64,000 nucleotides of DNA from Hoylesella nanceiensis DSM 19126 = JCM 15639 (GCF_000379965.1 NZ_KB904328.1:519976-583975); one strand, 5' to 3'; positions 9,133 through 19,524 are shown, numbered from the stretch's first letter. Translations and numbers: made by a program. Notes: generated from the letters alone by a model not told the origin.

Positions 9133-9774
9133 ATGGCTGACAATAATACATTTGTCCTCTTTGAGGAAATTAAAAATAAGCTGGAGACAATTTACAGGGA
9201 GCTAAAGGAGTTGAAAGAAAAGGAGAATGGTTCTGTTTCCCTCCCTGTTCAATCTACACTAGCACAAAGTGATGAGCAACAGGAATTGCTCAATCAGTAT
9301 GAACAGCGAACAAAAGAAGTGATTAACAAGTATATTGGTGTGCAAGTGCGCATCAAGGACGAGGAGGCTAAATCCATGGACAAATTGGTGTCAAGCGTCT
9401 TGACCATGTTGCACGAGTGGCAGGAGAATAAAGAGCATCCAATACCGCAGGAACATATTCACAGGCACAGCTTTGATATCAAATCGTCAAGAGTCTTTAC
9501 TACTGTGGTGGCTGTGTCTATCATCTGTTTTATTTCTTTGGTCGGTAACTACTTCTTGTGGCAAAGCAAACAGCAAAACAAAGATGATGCCTTGAAATTT
9601 CGTATCATTAGAGTATGGAGAGGTTGTAGCCCTAAGGAAATCCTATGGCTTAACGATGTATTTGACATTCATCGTAATGAAAAGATTATCAAACTAATCA
9701 AGGAAAAAGCAGATGATTACGACATGGAATTGAAGCAAAAGGCGGATAGCCTGATGCAAAGAAAATTGAAGTAA
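9133..9774 (+). CDS. Membrane-anchored protein of the mob operon
   Basis: This 213-residue protein has a predicted coiled-coil N-terminal half (residues 8-90, rich in E, K, Q and L), one transmembrane helix near residues 122-144, and a charged C-terminal domain. It is encoded directly after the relaxase. Similar genes of unknown function often follow mobA in Bacteroidota elements. It may tether the relaxosome to the membrane, but that is only inference from position and topology. Confidence 0.65.
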   Translation: MADNNTFVLFEEIKNKLETIYRELKELKEKENGSVSLPVQSTLAQSDEQQELLNQYEQRTKEVINKYIGVQVRIKDEEAKSMDKLVSSVLTMLHEWQENKEHPIPQEHIHRHSFDIKSSRVFTTVVAVSIICFISLVGNYFLWQSKQQNKDDALKFRIIRVWRGCSPKEILWLNDVFDIHRNEKIIKLIKEKADDYDMELKQKADSLMQRKLK

Positions 9775-9787
9775 CTCTATACGGAAT

Positions 9788-9822
9788 AAGCCCAACCAAA
9801 CGTGGGGTGCTTGGTTGGGCTT
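9788..9822. terminator. Strong hairpin after the mob operon
   Basis: The 12-base arm AAGCCCAACCAA (9788-9799) is perfectly inverted at 9811-9822. It separates the mob operon from the region around the restriction locus. No long T-run follows, so termination may be weak or bidirectional. Confidence 0.55.
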
Positions 9823-9834
9823 GTGCGCTGCATC

Positions 9835-10160
9835 TTAGTCTATGATTTCCCAAAAGCCACCATTATCTGGTCCAACACGGCGGAGGTACTTATTACGCAT
9901 ATATTCGATGTTACGCATGATGGAGGTGAAACTAATTCCTACAGCAGCAAGTTCCATCTTGGTAATATAATGATTTTCAGCTATTAATTGTAAGATGGAA
10001 ATACGATTTAATGTTAATTTATCACCATTTTCTAATGCCTTGGCTACCCACTTTCACCACTATAACCTTTCGTTTATCAGTTATCTTGGATTGCTTATCA
10101 GTCACCCTATCAGATACCTTTGATTGGTTATCAGTAACTTTTTCAGATACTCTTAAGTAG
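9835..10160 (-). pseudogene. Remnant of a RecG-like/AAA_4 (COG2865) protein, C-terminal winged helix
   Basis: The minus strand encodes about 70 residues ending at 9835 (from KWVAKALENGDKLTL to VGPDNGGFWEIID). They look like the C-terminal winged helix of COG2865 proteins, whose ends often read RxGxxxGGYW. There is no start codon. Upstream the frame is lost and continues in another frame as a TDNQSK/VTDKQSK-type repetitive linker, also typical of that family. This is a truncated, frameshifted leftover beside the restriction locus. Confidence 0.5.
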
Positions 10161-10205
10161 TAAATTCTCCCTTCTTTACTTATTGCATATCAGTGGAGAG
10201 ATATA

Positions 10206-11462
10206 ATGGCTAATTCTTCCGATACGCCCCATTATGAGAATGTGCCGTTTGAGGTGCCAGAAAACTGGGAGTGGACTACATTAGGAGAAATTGGAACATG
10301 GCAATCTGGGGCGACTCCCAGTCGTTTGAGAAAGGATTATTATGGTGGCAACATCCCATGGCTAAAGACGGGTGACTTAAACGATGGATTGATTACGGAT
10401 ATACCTGAATTTATAACTCAAAAGGCATTAGATGAGACTTCTGTTAAGTTAAATCCCATAGGTAGTATTCTTATAGCTATGTATGGAGCTACGATAGGAA
10501 AGATTGGTATACTTACATTCCCTGCAACAACAAATCAGGCTTGCTGTGCCTGTAGTGACTATAAGATAGAGCAAATGTATTTATTCTATTTCTTACTTGC
10601 AAATAAAAAGGTATTTATAGCTATGGGAGGTGGTGGCGCACAACCTAATATATCAAAGGAGAAAATTGCAGTCACCTTTATGCCTCTCCCACCACTTACC
10701 GAACAGCAACGTATCGTTGTAGAAATTGAACGCTGGTTCAAACTCATTGATGCCATTGACCAGAGCAAAGCGGACTTACAAACCACTATCACGCAGACGA
10801 AAAGTAAAATCCTCGACCTTGCCATCCATGGCAAACTCGTACCACAAGACCCGAATGATGAGCCTGCATCGGAATTGCTCAAGCGCATCAATCCCAAGGC
10901 TGAAATTACTTGTGATAACGAGCATAGTAGGAAGTTACCCTATAATTGGTGTTTATGTAATCTTGGAGATGTTTGTATGCTTGAGAATGGCTTTGCATTC
11001 AGTAGCGACCAATATAAAGCAAAAGGAATACCATTGATTAGAATATCAAACATCAAAGACAATGAAATTTCACTATCTTCTTGTGTCTTTATAAATGAAG
11101 GATATGAAGAAAAATATATCGTTCATAGTGGGGATTTACTGATAGCAATGTCTGGTGCAACAACTGGGAAAATGGGCATATATAATCAAAAATATGTTGC
11201 TTATTTAAATCAGCGCGTTGGTAATATTAAGATTGTGGATTCTAATTTGCTTTTTGACAAGTATAGAAATTATTTCCTCTTTTCTCAAAAAAATAAAATT
11301 TTAGAATTAGCATATGGGGGAGCGCAGCCTAATATAAGCGGCAAAGTCATTAACTCTTTATTTGTTCCTCTTCCTCCCATCGCCGAACAAAAGCGCATTG
11401 TGCAAAAGATAGAGGTGCTATTTTCAATTATTGATACTGTTGAACAAGCTTTGCAAGCATAG
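10206..11462 (+). CDS. hsdS: Type I restriction specificity subunit, reservoir copy (hsdS1)
   Basis: This 418-residue HsdS-like protein has two target recognition domains (about residues 15-160 and 245-385) separated by the conserved helical region with the motifs PPLTEQQRIVVEIERWF and ILDLAIHGKLVPQDPND. It lacks the roughly 40-residue conserved N-terminus of the facing gene at 12819-14210. No hsdM or hsdR lies on this strand. It probably acts as a donor store of recognition domains for the expressed copy rather than as the expressed gene, although an ATG with a weak purine-rich leader exists. The repeats at 10219-10235 and 10876-10925 mark where it would recombine. Confidence 0.8.
   Translation: MANSSDTPHYENVPFEVPENWEWTTLGEIGTWQSGATPSRLRKDYYGGNIPWLKTGDLNDGLITDIPEFITQKALDETSVKLNPIGSILIAMYGATIGKIGILTFPATTNQACCACSDYKIEQMYLFYFLLANKKVFIAMGGGGAQPNISKEKIAVTFMPLPPLTEQQRIVVEIERWFKLIDAIDQSKADLQTTITQTKSKILDLAIHGKLVPQDPNDEPASELLKRINPKAEITCDNEHSRKLPYNWCLCNLGDVCMLENGFAFSSDQYKAKGIPLIRISNIKDNEISLSSCVFINEGYEEKYIVHSGDLLIAMSGATTGKMGIYNQKYVAYLNQRVGNIKIVDSNLLFDKYRNYFLFSQKNKILELAYGGAQPNISGKVINSLFVPLPPIAEQKRIVQKIEVLFSIIDTVEQALQA
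10219..10235. repeat. 17-bp inverted repeat at the TRD1 border (copy in hsdS1)
   Basis: CCGATACGCCCCATTAT is present in inverse orientation at 14019-14035 in hsdS2, immediately before the first recognition domain in both genes. Confidence 0.75.
10876..10925. repeat. 50-bp inverted repeat in the central conserved region (copy in hsdS1)
   Basis: Fifty bases are identical to the inverse complement of 13299-13348 in hsdS2. Wider similarity (about 230 bp, imperfect) extends toward the first recognition domain. Identity stops exactly at the border of the second recognition domain. Confidence 0.85.
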
Positions 11463-11489
11463 CCTTATTGGGCTACGCTTGCAAAACAA

Positions 11490-12293
11490 TTACCAGTTTA
11501 CAACTTTATCCACTATCTTCTGTTGCTCATTCGTTGTCCTGCGTAGATAGATGCGAGTGGTCTCTATGCTTTCATGCCCCATAAGGTCGGCTAATAGCGC
11601 AAGGTCATTGAAACGGTCGAGGAAATTCTTTGCAAAGCGGTGGCGGAAAGAATGTGGATAAACCACATCACGATTGATGCCATACTTTTCAGCAAAATGT
11701 TTAAGCTGTTGGGCAATACCACGTGTTGTAATTCGATTGCCAAAGCGATTGAGGAATATATACCCCGAACTTAATCCCCTTTCTTTAATCCACTTATTTG
11801 CTTCTGTCCGTAAATTCTTAGGAATATACAAACGCCTTATTTTGCCACCTTTACTATAAAGATCGAGATACCCTACTTGTACATGCTCTGCTTTAATTTG
11901 TAACAATTCACTGACACGTGCGCCCGTTGCTGCCATAAACCATATCGTGAAGTACCACTCATCAAAGCCATCAGCCTTTAGTTTGGTCTTCAAGAACTTG
12001 TAGTCGGCATCACTTATCACATTTTCCAAGAAGTTCTTTTGCTGTACCTTAACAAACTTCACTTTTAGTTTCTCCTGCTTTGAGTATTCCAAAAATTTAT
12101 TGATTGCCTGCAAACGTAAATTAACAGTCTGAGGCTTAAAATTCTCAACAAGGAATCCTTTGTATGCTAAAAGGTTCTTTTTATTCACTTCCTTGTAATG
12201 TTCAAAGAAGTAGTTCACTGTCCACACATACGATGTGATGGTGTTTGGTGCCAAGTTGGTCTTGGCAAGATGTTTCTGAAATGTTGTTACCAT
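11490..12293 (-). CDS. Tyrosine recombinase, probable hsdS invertase
   Basis: This 267-residue XerC/D-like recombinase has a short SAM-like N-terminal domain and the catalytic residues in ATGARVSELLQI (Arg I), HSFRHRFAKNFL (His-X-X-Arg), LMGHESIETT (His) and the terminal tyrosine in RIYLRR. Lysines in SKGGKIRR probably complete the set. The start MVTTFQKHLAK at 12293 is preferred because an upstream extension runs through the hsdS repeat. The gene lies between hsdS1 and the silent hsdS half-gene. This is the arrangement known for inverting type I loci of Bacteroidota, so it most likely inverts the hsdS segments. Confidence 0.85.
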   Translation of the reverse strand: MVTTFQKHLAKTNLAPNTITSYVWTVNYFFEHYKEVNKKNLLAYKGFLVENFKPQTVNLRLQAINKFLEYSKQEKLKVKFVKVQQKNFLENVISDADYKFLKTKLKADGFDEWYFTIWFMAATGARVSELLQIKAEHVQVGYLDLYSKGGKIRRLYIPKNLRTEANKWIKERGLSSGYIFLNRFGNRITTRGIAQQLKHFAEKYGINRDVVYPHSFRHRFAKNFLDRFNDLALLADLMGHESIETTRIYLRRTTNEQQKIVDKVVNW

Positions 12294-12340
12294 ATTACAT
12301 TGATTTATAATGAATAAAGTAACAATATAATAAAGCATAT

Positions 12341-12376
12341 CGAGCATTATCCGAAGTTGCCTAAGGGATGGAGCAT
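12341..12376. repeat. 36-bp inverted repeat at the TRD2 border (silent cassette copy)
   Basis: Thirty-six bases starting CGAGCATTATCCGAAG are exactly inverted at 13270-13305 in hsdS2. Identity ends sharply on both sides. Confidence 0.9.
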
Positions 12377-12824
12377 ATACAGGCTTGGAGACGTTGTAAA
12401 ATATGAACAGCCAACAGCATATATTGTACAATCAACTGCATATAGTGATGCTTATCCTATTCCTGTTCTAACGGCAGGGAAATTATTTATTATTGGGCAT
12501 ACGAAAGAGACGGAAGGAATCTATAACAGACTACCTTGTATTATCTTCGACGATTTTACAACTGACTCTCGATTGGTGGATTTCCCTTTTAAGGTTAAAT
12601 CGTCTGCAATGAAAATATTACAAGTGCATTATGGCGTCGAAGTGGAATATGTATCATTGTTTATGAGCATAACAAGACTTGTCGGTGACACGCATAAACG
12701 ATATTGGATTTCAGAATATTCAAAGTTGGAAATACCTATTCCTCCACAAGAAGAACAGAAGCGGATTATAGGGAAAGTGCGTCTACTCTTTGAGGTTTTA
12801 GATGTAATTGAGGAGAGTTTATAA
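12344..12824 (+). pseudogene. Silent hsdS half-gene (second recognition domain cassette)
   Basis: The frame runs from the 36-bp repeat (EHYPKLPKGWSIYRLGD) through a recognition domain unlike that of hsdS2 to the conserved end PPQEEQKRIIGKVRLLFEVLDVIEESL. It has no start codon of its own. Inversion between the 36-bp repeats would fuse it in frame to the first half of hsdS2 and give a new DNA specificity. It is best read as a storage cassette, not a decayed gene. Confidence 0.85.
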
Positions 12825-12840
12825 GTTCTCCTCAATTACA
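12803..12840. terminator. 14-bp hairpin between convergent hsdS ends
   Basis: TGTAATTGAGGAGA (12803-12816) is inverted at 12827-12840 with a 10-base loop. It holds the last codons of both the silent cassette and hsdS2. It may end transcription from either side and forms the symmetric centre of the invertible segment. Confidence 0.5.
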
Positions 12841-14210
12841 GTAAGCAATGCATACGCAGCATTTATTGCATCAATAATTCTTTCTTGTTCTGCATAAGGC
12901 GGTATCGGCACAGGGATCGCCTTAAACAGTTTTTTGTTCAAGTGTGGAATAGCAGAGCCTACTTTATTCTCTCTCAAAGGCTTTCTATGCAAATTGATGA
13001 TGTCTAAGACAAACTTTTCATTCATATTTTCATTGATATTTAGCTGCTTGAAAGTACTACCTTGATAGCCCTCAGTTGAAGTTTGGAACACTTCTCCCGA
13101 GTTCTCTCCATCAACTAATATCATATATGTGTTAGCTGGAACATATCTGCCAGCTTTTATAACTTTCCCATCAGAAAACCCTCTTAAAAACTTTGCGTCT
13201 AAGCTGGTCAGCAACCTATCTTCTTGCCTTTCTCCATCAAACAAACCACACACTTCCTGCATAGAAGTAATGCTCCATCCCTTAGGCAACTTCGGATAAT
13301 GCTCGTTATCACAAGTAATTTCAGCCTTGGGATTGATGCGCTTGAGCAGTTCCGATGCTGGCTCGTCATTAGTGTCTTGTGGCACGAGCTTGCCGTGAAT
13401 GGCAAGGTCAAGTATCTTGCTCTTTGTCTGCTTGATGGCTATTTGTAAGTCCGACTTTCCTTGCTCAACCGTATCAATTAAAGTAAACCATCGTTCAATT
13501 TCAGCTACAATGCGTTGTTGTTCTGCAAAAGGGGGGAGGGGAATGTAGAAATTCTTTAGAATATCGAAAGGTGGAATATTCTTGATGGCAGTCCCCTTAC
13601 TCTCTTTTGCTGCTTCACTTTTAAGCATGAAATCAAAGTAGAGTAAATAAAAATCAGAAATGGACTTATCAAAAAGTCTAATGAGCATAAGAGCTTGGTT
13701 AATAATACCCTCCCTCAGATTTAGTGGTAATACATAGGTTTCTCCTATTGTCCCTGCACAACTGACAATTATGTCTTCTGATTGAACAGTAAAACACTTG
13801 AGTTCTTCATACTTGTCTTTGTCAATAAAATAGTGCCCTAACGTAGCATCTTTGCTTATGGCATTTTTTTGTTCATAAACTTTATAAGCATCTGGTGAGT
13901 CCGGTACGAACATGGATTTCGTGAGACTGCTACCAAATGGCCCCTTCTTATAAAAAGCCAAGTCGTCTAATTTGCACCACTCCCACCCCTCGGGTACTTC
14001 AAACGGCACGTCCTGCGGATAATGGGGCGTATCGGTAGTTTTAGCAGACTTTCGACTACGTTTTATTTTCCCTTCTGAGATTAAGCGTTCTTTTTCTGTA
14101 CGGATGCGCTCAAGCAAAACAGATGCAGGCTCATCGTTTGGGTCTTGAGGTACAAGTTTGCCATGAATAGCAAGGTCTAATATCTTTTGTCTTAACTTCT
14201 TTGTGTCCAT
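12819..14210 (-). CDS. hsdS: Type I restriction specificity subunit, expressed copy (hsdS2)
   Basis: This is a full-length HsdS of 463 residues. A conserved N-terminal helix region (residues 1-60, ILDLAIHGKLVPQDPND) is followed by TRD1 (about 62-222), a central conserved region (PPFAEQQRIVAEIERWF, then the same ILDLAIHGK motif), TRD2 (about 305-440) and the conserved end VIEENL. HsdS gives the methylase and nuclease their bipartite DNA target. It is the last gene of the hsdR-hsdM-nuclease-hsdS operon and 11 bases after the DUF1016-type gene. Inverted repeats at both recognition-domain borders allow exchange with hsdS1 and the silent cassette, so its specificity is expected to vary within a population. 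Confidence 0.92.
   Translation of the reverse strand: MDTKKLRQKILDLAIHGKLVPQDPNDEPASVLLERIRTEKERLISEGKIKRSRKSAKTTDTPHYPQDVPFEVPEGWEWCKLDDLAFYKKGPFGSSLTKSMFVPDSPDAYKVYEQKNAISKDATLGHYFIDKDKYEELKCFTVQSEDIIVSCAGTIGETYVLPLNLREGIINQALMLIRLFDKSISDFYLLYFDFMLKSEAAKESKGTAIKNIPPFDILKNFYIPLPPFAEQQRIVAEIERWFTLIDTVEQGKSDLQIAIKQTKSKILDLAIHGKLVPQDTNDEPASELLKRINPKAEITCDNEHYPKLPKGWSITSMQEVCGLFDGERQEDRLLTSLDAKFLRGFSDGKVIKAGRYVPANTYMILVDGENSGEVFQTSTEGYQGSTFKQLNINENMNEKFVLDIINLHRKPLRENKVGSAIPHLNKKLFKAIPVPIPPYAEQERIIDAINAAYALLTVIEENL
13270..13305. repeat. 36-bp inverted repeat at the TRD2 border (hsdS2 copy)
   Basis: This is the exact inverse complement of 12341-12376. It lies at the start of the second recognition domain and encodes EHYPKLPKGWS in both copies. 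Confidence 0.9.
13299..13348. repeat. 50-bp inverted repeat in the central region (hsdS2 copy)
   Basis: This is the exact inverse complement of 10876-10925 in hsdS1. It overlaps the 36-bp repeat by seven bases, so the two exchange sites share one border. Confidence 0.85.
14019..14035. repeat. 17-bp inverted repeat at the TRD1 border (hsdS2 copy)
   Basis: This is the exact inverse complement of 10219-10235, placed just before the first recognition domain. Confidence 0.75.
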
Positions 14211-14221
14211 TATCTACCAAA

Positions 14222-15382
14222 TTAATCATTTGTATTGTTTTGCTCTTCCAGAAAAAGGTTGCAATATTCATTGAGTTGTTCTTGCATACGCTCTTGCGGA
14301 ATAAGAATACGTTTGTATTCTGTTATCAAAGTTGGGCTCATACTGCGACTCATAGCGTATTCTACCACCATTTTATCAACATCAGAACATAATAGAATAC
14401 CAATAGAAGGGTTTTCGTTGCTTCGCTTTACATCACGATCAAGGGCTTCGAGATAAAATTCCAACTGCCCGAGATCACGAGGATGAAACTTTGTCTTTTT
14501 CAGTTCTACCGCAACAAGTGCTTGTAACCCACGATGGAAGAACAATAAGTCGGCTTTGAAAGTTGATGCACCCACATTGAGGTTATACTCTTGTTCCATA
14601 AAGATAAAATCTTTACCCAACTCAAGAATAAATTGCTTCATGTGTTCTATCAATCCTTTCTTGAGCTTTGCTTCACTATGTTTTTGAGGTAACCCAAGGA
14701 AATCAACAAACAAAGTGTCCTTAAATACAACAGGAGCATTAGGATAATTCTGTAATAAGCCTTTCGACATATTCTTTTTATCGCCTAACAATGTTGTGTA
14801 GGTCTGGTTGGTAATGCTACGCTGAAGCTCTCTTTTTACCAAATGTTCTTTATGAGCATACAAAATATAGAATAGTCGTTCTTCGCTGCTTTTACAACGA
14901 CATAATATCTCTATATGGTTTGTTAATGTGGTCAGTGTAAGCAACTTTGGGAATTGTCCAATTCTTGGCTGGATAACTTGCATAGGAAGAGTGTCAATTC
15001 CTGGATAATCTTGTATCAAAGGCTTATCATTAGTTTGTGCAATTTTTGGCTGCACAAATTCTTTAGATAGGTATTGTGATGCTATAGATAAGAAGTTTTC
15101 GGAAGAATACTCTTCGTAGAACTGCACCATATTATATACACTTCTTCTGCTATATCCTTTCAACTTTGGTTGTTTGGTACGGATATATTCAGAAAGTTGA
15201 GTAACAACTTTGCTACCCCATTCTTCTGTTTTTAACTTATTGGAAACATAACCACCCACATTCCAAGCCATAAGCAGTGTTTCTTCATTCACTGCCCTTG
15301 AAGCACGACCCTGATGCTGCAAAATGATGTTGATTACCTCATCAAACTGCTGCTCTTGACTCAATATCACATTACTATCCAT
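14222..15382 (-). CDS. DUF1016/YhcG-type PD-(D/E)XK nuclease
   Basis: The protein has 386 residues. The N-terminal domain (about residues 10-125, with LLMAWNVGGYVSNKLKTEEWGSK split by turns, then LKGYSRRSVYNMVQFY) is the DUF1016 DNA-binding type. The C-terminal domain (about 215-345) has a PD-(D/E)XK nuclease signature with FKADLLFF (Asp) and AVELKKTKF (Glu-X-Lys). It is inserted between hsdM and hsdS2 in the restriction operon, five bases from hsdM. This family often travels with type I systems in Bacteroidota. Its exact function is unsettled; a role in DNA repair or as a second nuclease is possible. Confidence 0.85.
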   Translation of the reverse strand: MDSNVILSQEQQFDEVINIILQHQGRASRAVNEETLLMAWNVGGYVSNKLKTEEWGSKVVTQLSEYIRTKQPKLKGYSRRSVYNMVQFYEEYSSENFLSIASQYLSKEFVQPKIAQTNDKPLIQDYPGIDTLPMQVIQPRIGQFPKLLTLTTLTNHIEILCRCKSSEERLFYILYAHKEHLVKRELQRSITNQTYTTLLGDKKNMSKGLLQNYPNAPVVFKDTLFVDFLGLPQKHSEAKLKKGLIEHMKQFILELGKDFIFMEQEYNLNVGASTFKADLLFFHRGLQALVAVELKKTKFHPRDLGQLEFYLEALDRDVKRSNENPSIGILLCSDVDKMVVEYAMSRSMSPTLITEYKRILIPQERMQEQLNEYCNLFLEEQNNTND

Positions 15383-15387
15383 TCCGT

Positions 15388-16812
<1,425 letters not shown>

Positions 16813-19524
16813 TTAAGCTATTTTTCTGTAAATGATAAATTGTGATAATGAAGACAAAGCTTCATTTGCTATATTTTTTCCACCAAAGGCACGGATAAGT
16901 TGTGCCGCCTGTGTCTTGTCATTGTCTTTAATCTCTGTAATTGTACAATAACCATTCGATGCAATGTAGCTAAATACTTGTTGCATCACTCCAATCTGCT
17001 CTTCTGTAAGAGGTCGTTGATTTTGTCCACACCACAGATTAAAACGTTGGTTGGCAGATGGATACAAGCTTTCGAGCCTTCCTATCTGGTGAAAAGCATA
17101 ACGCACTAACTGGATAATGTTTGTAAGAGCTTCTTTTTCCTCTTTTGTAGAACTATGTTTTACCATTGGGGGATTGATTATGGCATAAGAGTTCCAAAGT
17201 AATGAAGTATTAAACTTACTATTTGCAAATTTCAATTTATTCTCCAAATCTTTTAGTATCGCATAAGTAAGAGGCTCGCCTTGATTATTGTAGATGATGC
17301 GCAATGCTTCTATTTCATCCTTATGCTCCTCACAATAGGCTTCAAAAGCCGAAGTGGTCGCCTGCGCTTCTTCCTGTGAAAAGCCTTTTGAAATAAGCAT
17401 ATCTTCTCCGGGCATCAAGGTCTCAATAAAACCTGCATTAAGTATCAATAAAAACTCACGTGCATCTGGCTCATTCGCAATGTTGTGCACCAAAGCCTTG
17501 CGGATTGTATTTGACTCATTCACATTGACGTATTCTGGTAAGGATCCTTGCTCAAGCGCATCAAAGATATTGGATGCAATATCCATCATACTTATATGTG
17601 CAAGACTGATAAACTTCTCACGGTCCTTTTCTTCACATTTATGACTGATACGAGATAAGCGACTTGCTAATAAACGCAGATAATCATCACTTACGTTACC
17701 ATGCGTTATTTTCTCCAAAAGTTCTTTCAAGGAGATTAGTTTGGTGGTTGCACTGTCTGAGGGAGAAGTAATAGACTTTTCATGCTCTGTAACACCTACG
17801 GCATCTACTAAAAAGAAACAATCCTTACTGTAAGCATTGGGCGTTACATTTCGTAGTTGCTCGTCTCCTATGGTACGCACACCTCGTCCTTTCATCTGAA
17901 TATATAACGGTTCTGATGCCACATCACGCATAAACATTACCACTTCAAGGGGTTTAATGTCTGTACCTGTTGCCACCAATGTGCAAGTTACGGCGATGCG
18001 GAAATCCTTATCGTTGCGGAACTGTCGTATCAGCTCATTGCTATCACCTGCCGAATAAGTGATTTTTTGTACGAAACAATTATCATTGTGTCCAAACACT
18101 TCTTTTGCTATTTGCACGATATTAGTTGCATGATTTTCATTGAGTGCAAAGATAAGTGTCTTGGGCAGATAGTCCATATTAGGTTCTCGCTGCGGGTCGG
18201 TAAACAACTCGGTATATACGGCATCACGGTAGGTCTCCAATATCAACTTAATCTGTGCAGGATTGATGATGCTGCGGTTAAGTTCCTCACGAGTATAATT
18301 TTTTGTTTCTTGGTTGTTAATAGTCTGAACTTGCCCCGTATAGCATGTTTCTCTCTTTACTTTATCACCTTCGAGAATAGCACCGCCGTTCTCTGTTGCC
18401 TGCGTTTTGATACGATAAACACGACAATCAACATTTACGCCATCAACGATAGACTTCTCCAACGTATAGTTTACGATGATATTGCCATTGAAGAAAGCCT
18501 TCGTCTCAGGAATAGGTGTTGCTGTTAATCCTATCAACTTTGCTTTTGAGAAATAATTGAGGACTTTCTGCCAATTACCATAAATAGAACGGTGGCACTC
18601 ATCAATAATTATCATATCAAAGAAATCTGAAAGAAGATTAGGATTCTCTGGGAGCATTATTTCCTTATCTTCAATTTCTTCATCGTCCTCATCATTATCG
18701 GTAATTTCGTCACCCTTTAACAATGAGAAAAGTCGTTGTATAGTGGATATTACCACATTGCTATCTGTTAGTACACTTGAAGACTTCAAGCGATTAACCG
18801 TAAAAATAGTATTGAATGGATCGCCATTCTCTGTCAAACGGAATGTACCAAATTCAGTTTCAGCCTGCTTACCCAAATTATTCCTATCCACCAAAAACAA
18901 GATGCGCTTCGTTGGCGTGAAAGCTAACATGCGATAGGCTGCCAAACAAGCAGTATAAGTCTTCCCGGCACCCGTTGCTAAAACCATCAAAGCACGATTT
19001 TCACCATTACGAAACGATTGTTCTAATTGAGTGATTGCCTCATATTGGCACGCACGCAATCCTTTGGGGCTCAATGTGGGCAAGCCAACATAATCATCTT
19101 CCAAGCTTAATAACTTTTTAACCTCTTTGGGAGTATGGATTTTCTTACAATACTCAAATTCAGAATTACTCTTTCGAGTATCATAAAACATCAAGTCTCT
19201 ACTATTAGCAACATAGGCAAGGGGTAAAGGTATATTAGGAAACCATGCTTGGCACCACTTAGGACAACTACGTGTATATAAGCGAGCTTGTTCTTGCACA
19301 ATATCAGAATTTATATCTGTTTCAATGCGCTTAGCTTCCAATACCCCAACTGCTTTTCCATTGAGAAACAATAAATAATCAGCTTCCCTATTGCCAACCA
19401 TCAATCCTTCCTTGATAGCCACAGCCGTCATATTTGGAGCATACTTATCTCTATCAACGACTTTCCAGCCTGCTTCTTCAAACATTCTGTCTATGATAAC
19501 TCGCGCTTTTTCTTCTGGTTTCAT
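16813..19524 (-). CDS. hsdR: Type I restriction endonuclease subunit HsdR
   Basis: This 903-residue motor nuclease has an N-terminal nuclease domain with the signature EADYLLFL and VGVLEAKR (residues 43-63). The superfamily 2 helicase core follows, with Walker A ATGAGKTYT near residue 184, DECHRS near 306 and GLTATPIP after it, then a helical C-terminus. The complex cuts unmodified DNA after translocation. It is the first gene of the hsdR-hsdM-nuclease-hsdS2 operon. Nothing suggests truncation. Confidence 0.95.
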   Translation of the reverse strand: MKPEEKARVIIDRMFEEAGWKVVDRDKYAPNMTAVAIKEGLMVGNREADYLLFLNGKAVGVLEAKRIETDINSDIVQEQARLYTRSCPKWCQAWFPNIPLPLAYVANSRDLMFYDTRKSNSEFEYCKKIHTPKEVKKLLSLEDDYVGLPTLSPKGLRACQYEAITQLEQSFRNGENRALMVLATGAGKTYTACLAAYRMLAFTPTKRILFLVDRNNLGKQAETEFGTFRLTENGDPFNTIFTVNRLKSSSVLTDSNVVISTIQRLFSLLKGDEITDNDEDDEEIEDKEIMLPENPNLLSDFFDMIIIDECHRSIYGNWQKVLNYFSKAKLIGLTATPIPETKAFFNGNIIVNYTLEKSIVDGVNVDCRVYRIKTQATENGGAILEGDKVKRETCYTGQVQTINNQETKNYTREELNRSIINPAQIKLILETYRDAVYTELFTDPQREPNMDYLPKTLIFALNENHATNIVQIAKEVFGHNDNCFVQKITYSAGDSNELIRQFRNDKDFRIAVTCTLVATGTDIKPLEVVMFMRDVASEPLYIQMKGRGVRTIGDEQLRNVTPNAYSKDCFFLVDAVGVTEHEKSITSPSDSATTKLISLKELLEKITHGNVSDDYLRLLASRLSRISHKCEEKDREKFISLAHISMMDIASNIFDALEQGSLPEYVNVNESNTIRKALVHNIANEPDAREFLLILNAGFIETLMPGEDMLISKGFSQEEAQATTSAFEAYCEEHKDEIEALRIIYNNQGEPLTYAILKDLENKLKFANSKFNTSLLWNSYAIINPPMVKHSSTKEEKEALTNIIQLVRYAFHQIGRLESLYPSANQRFNLWCGQNQRPLTEEQIGVMQQVFSYIASNGYCTITEIKDNDKTQAAQLIRAFGGKNIANEALSSLSQFIIYRKIA

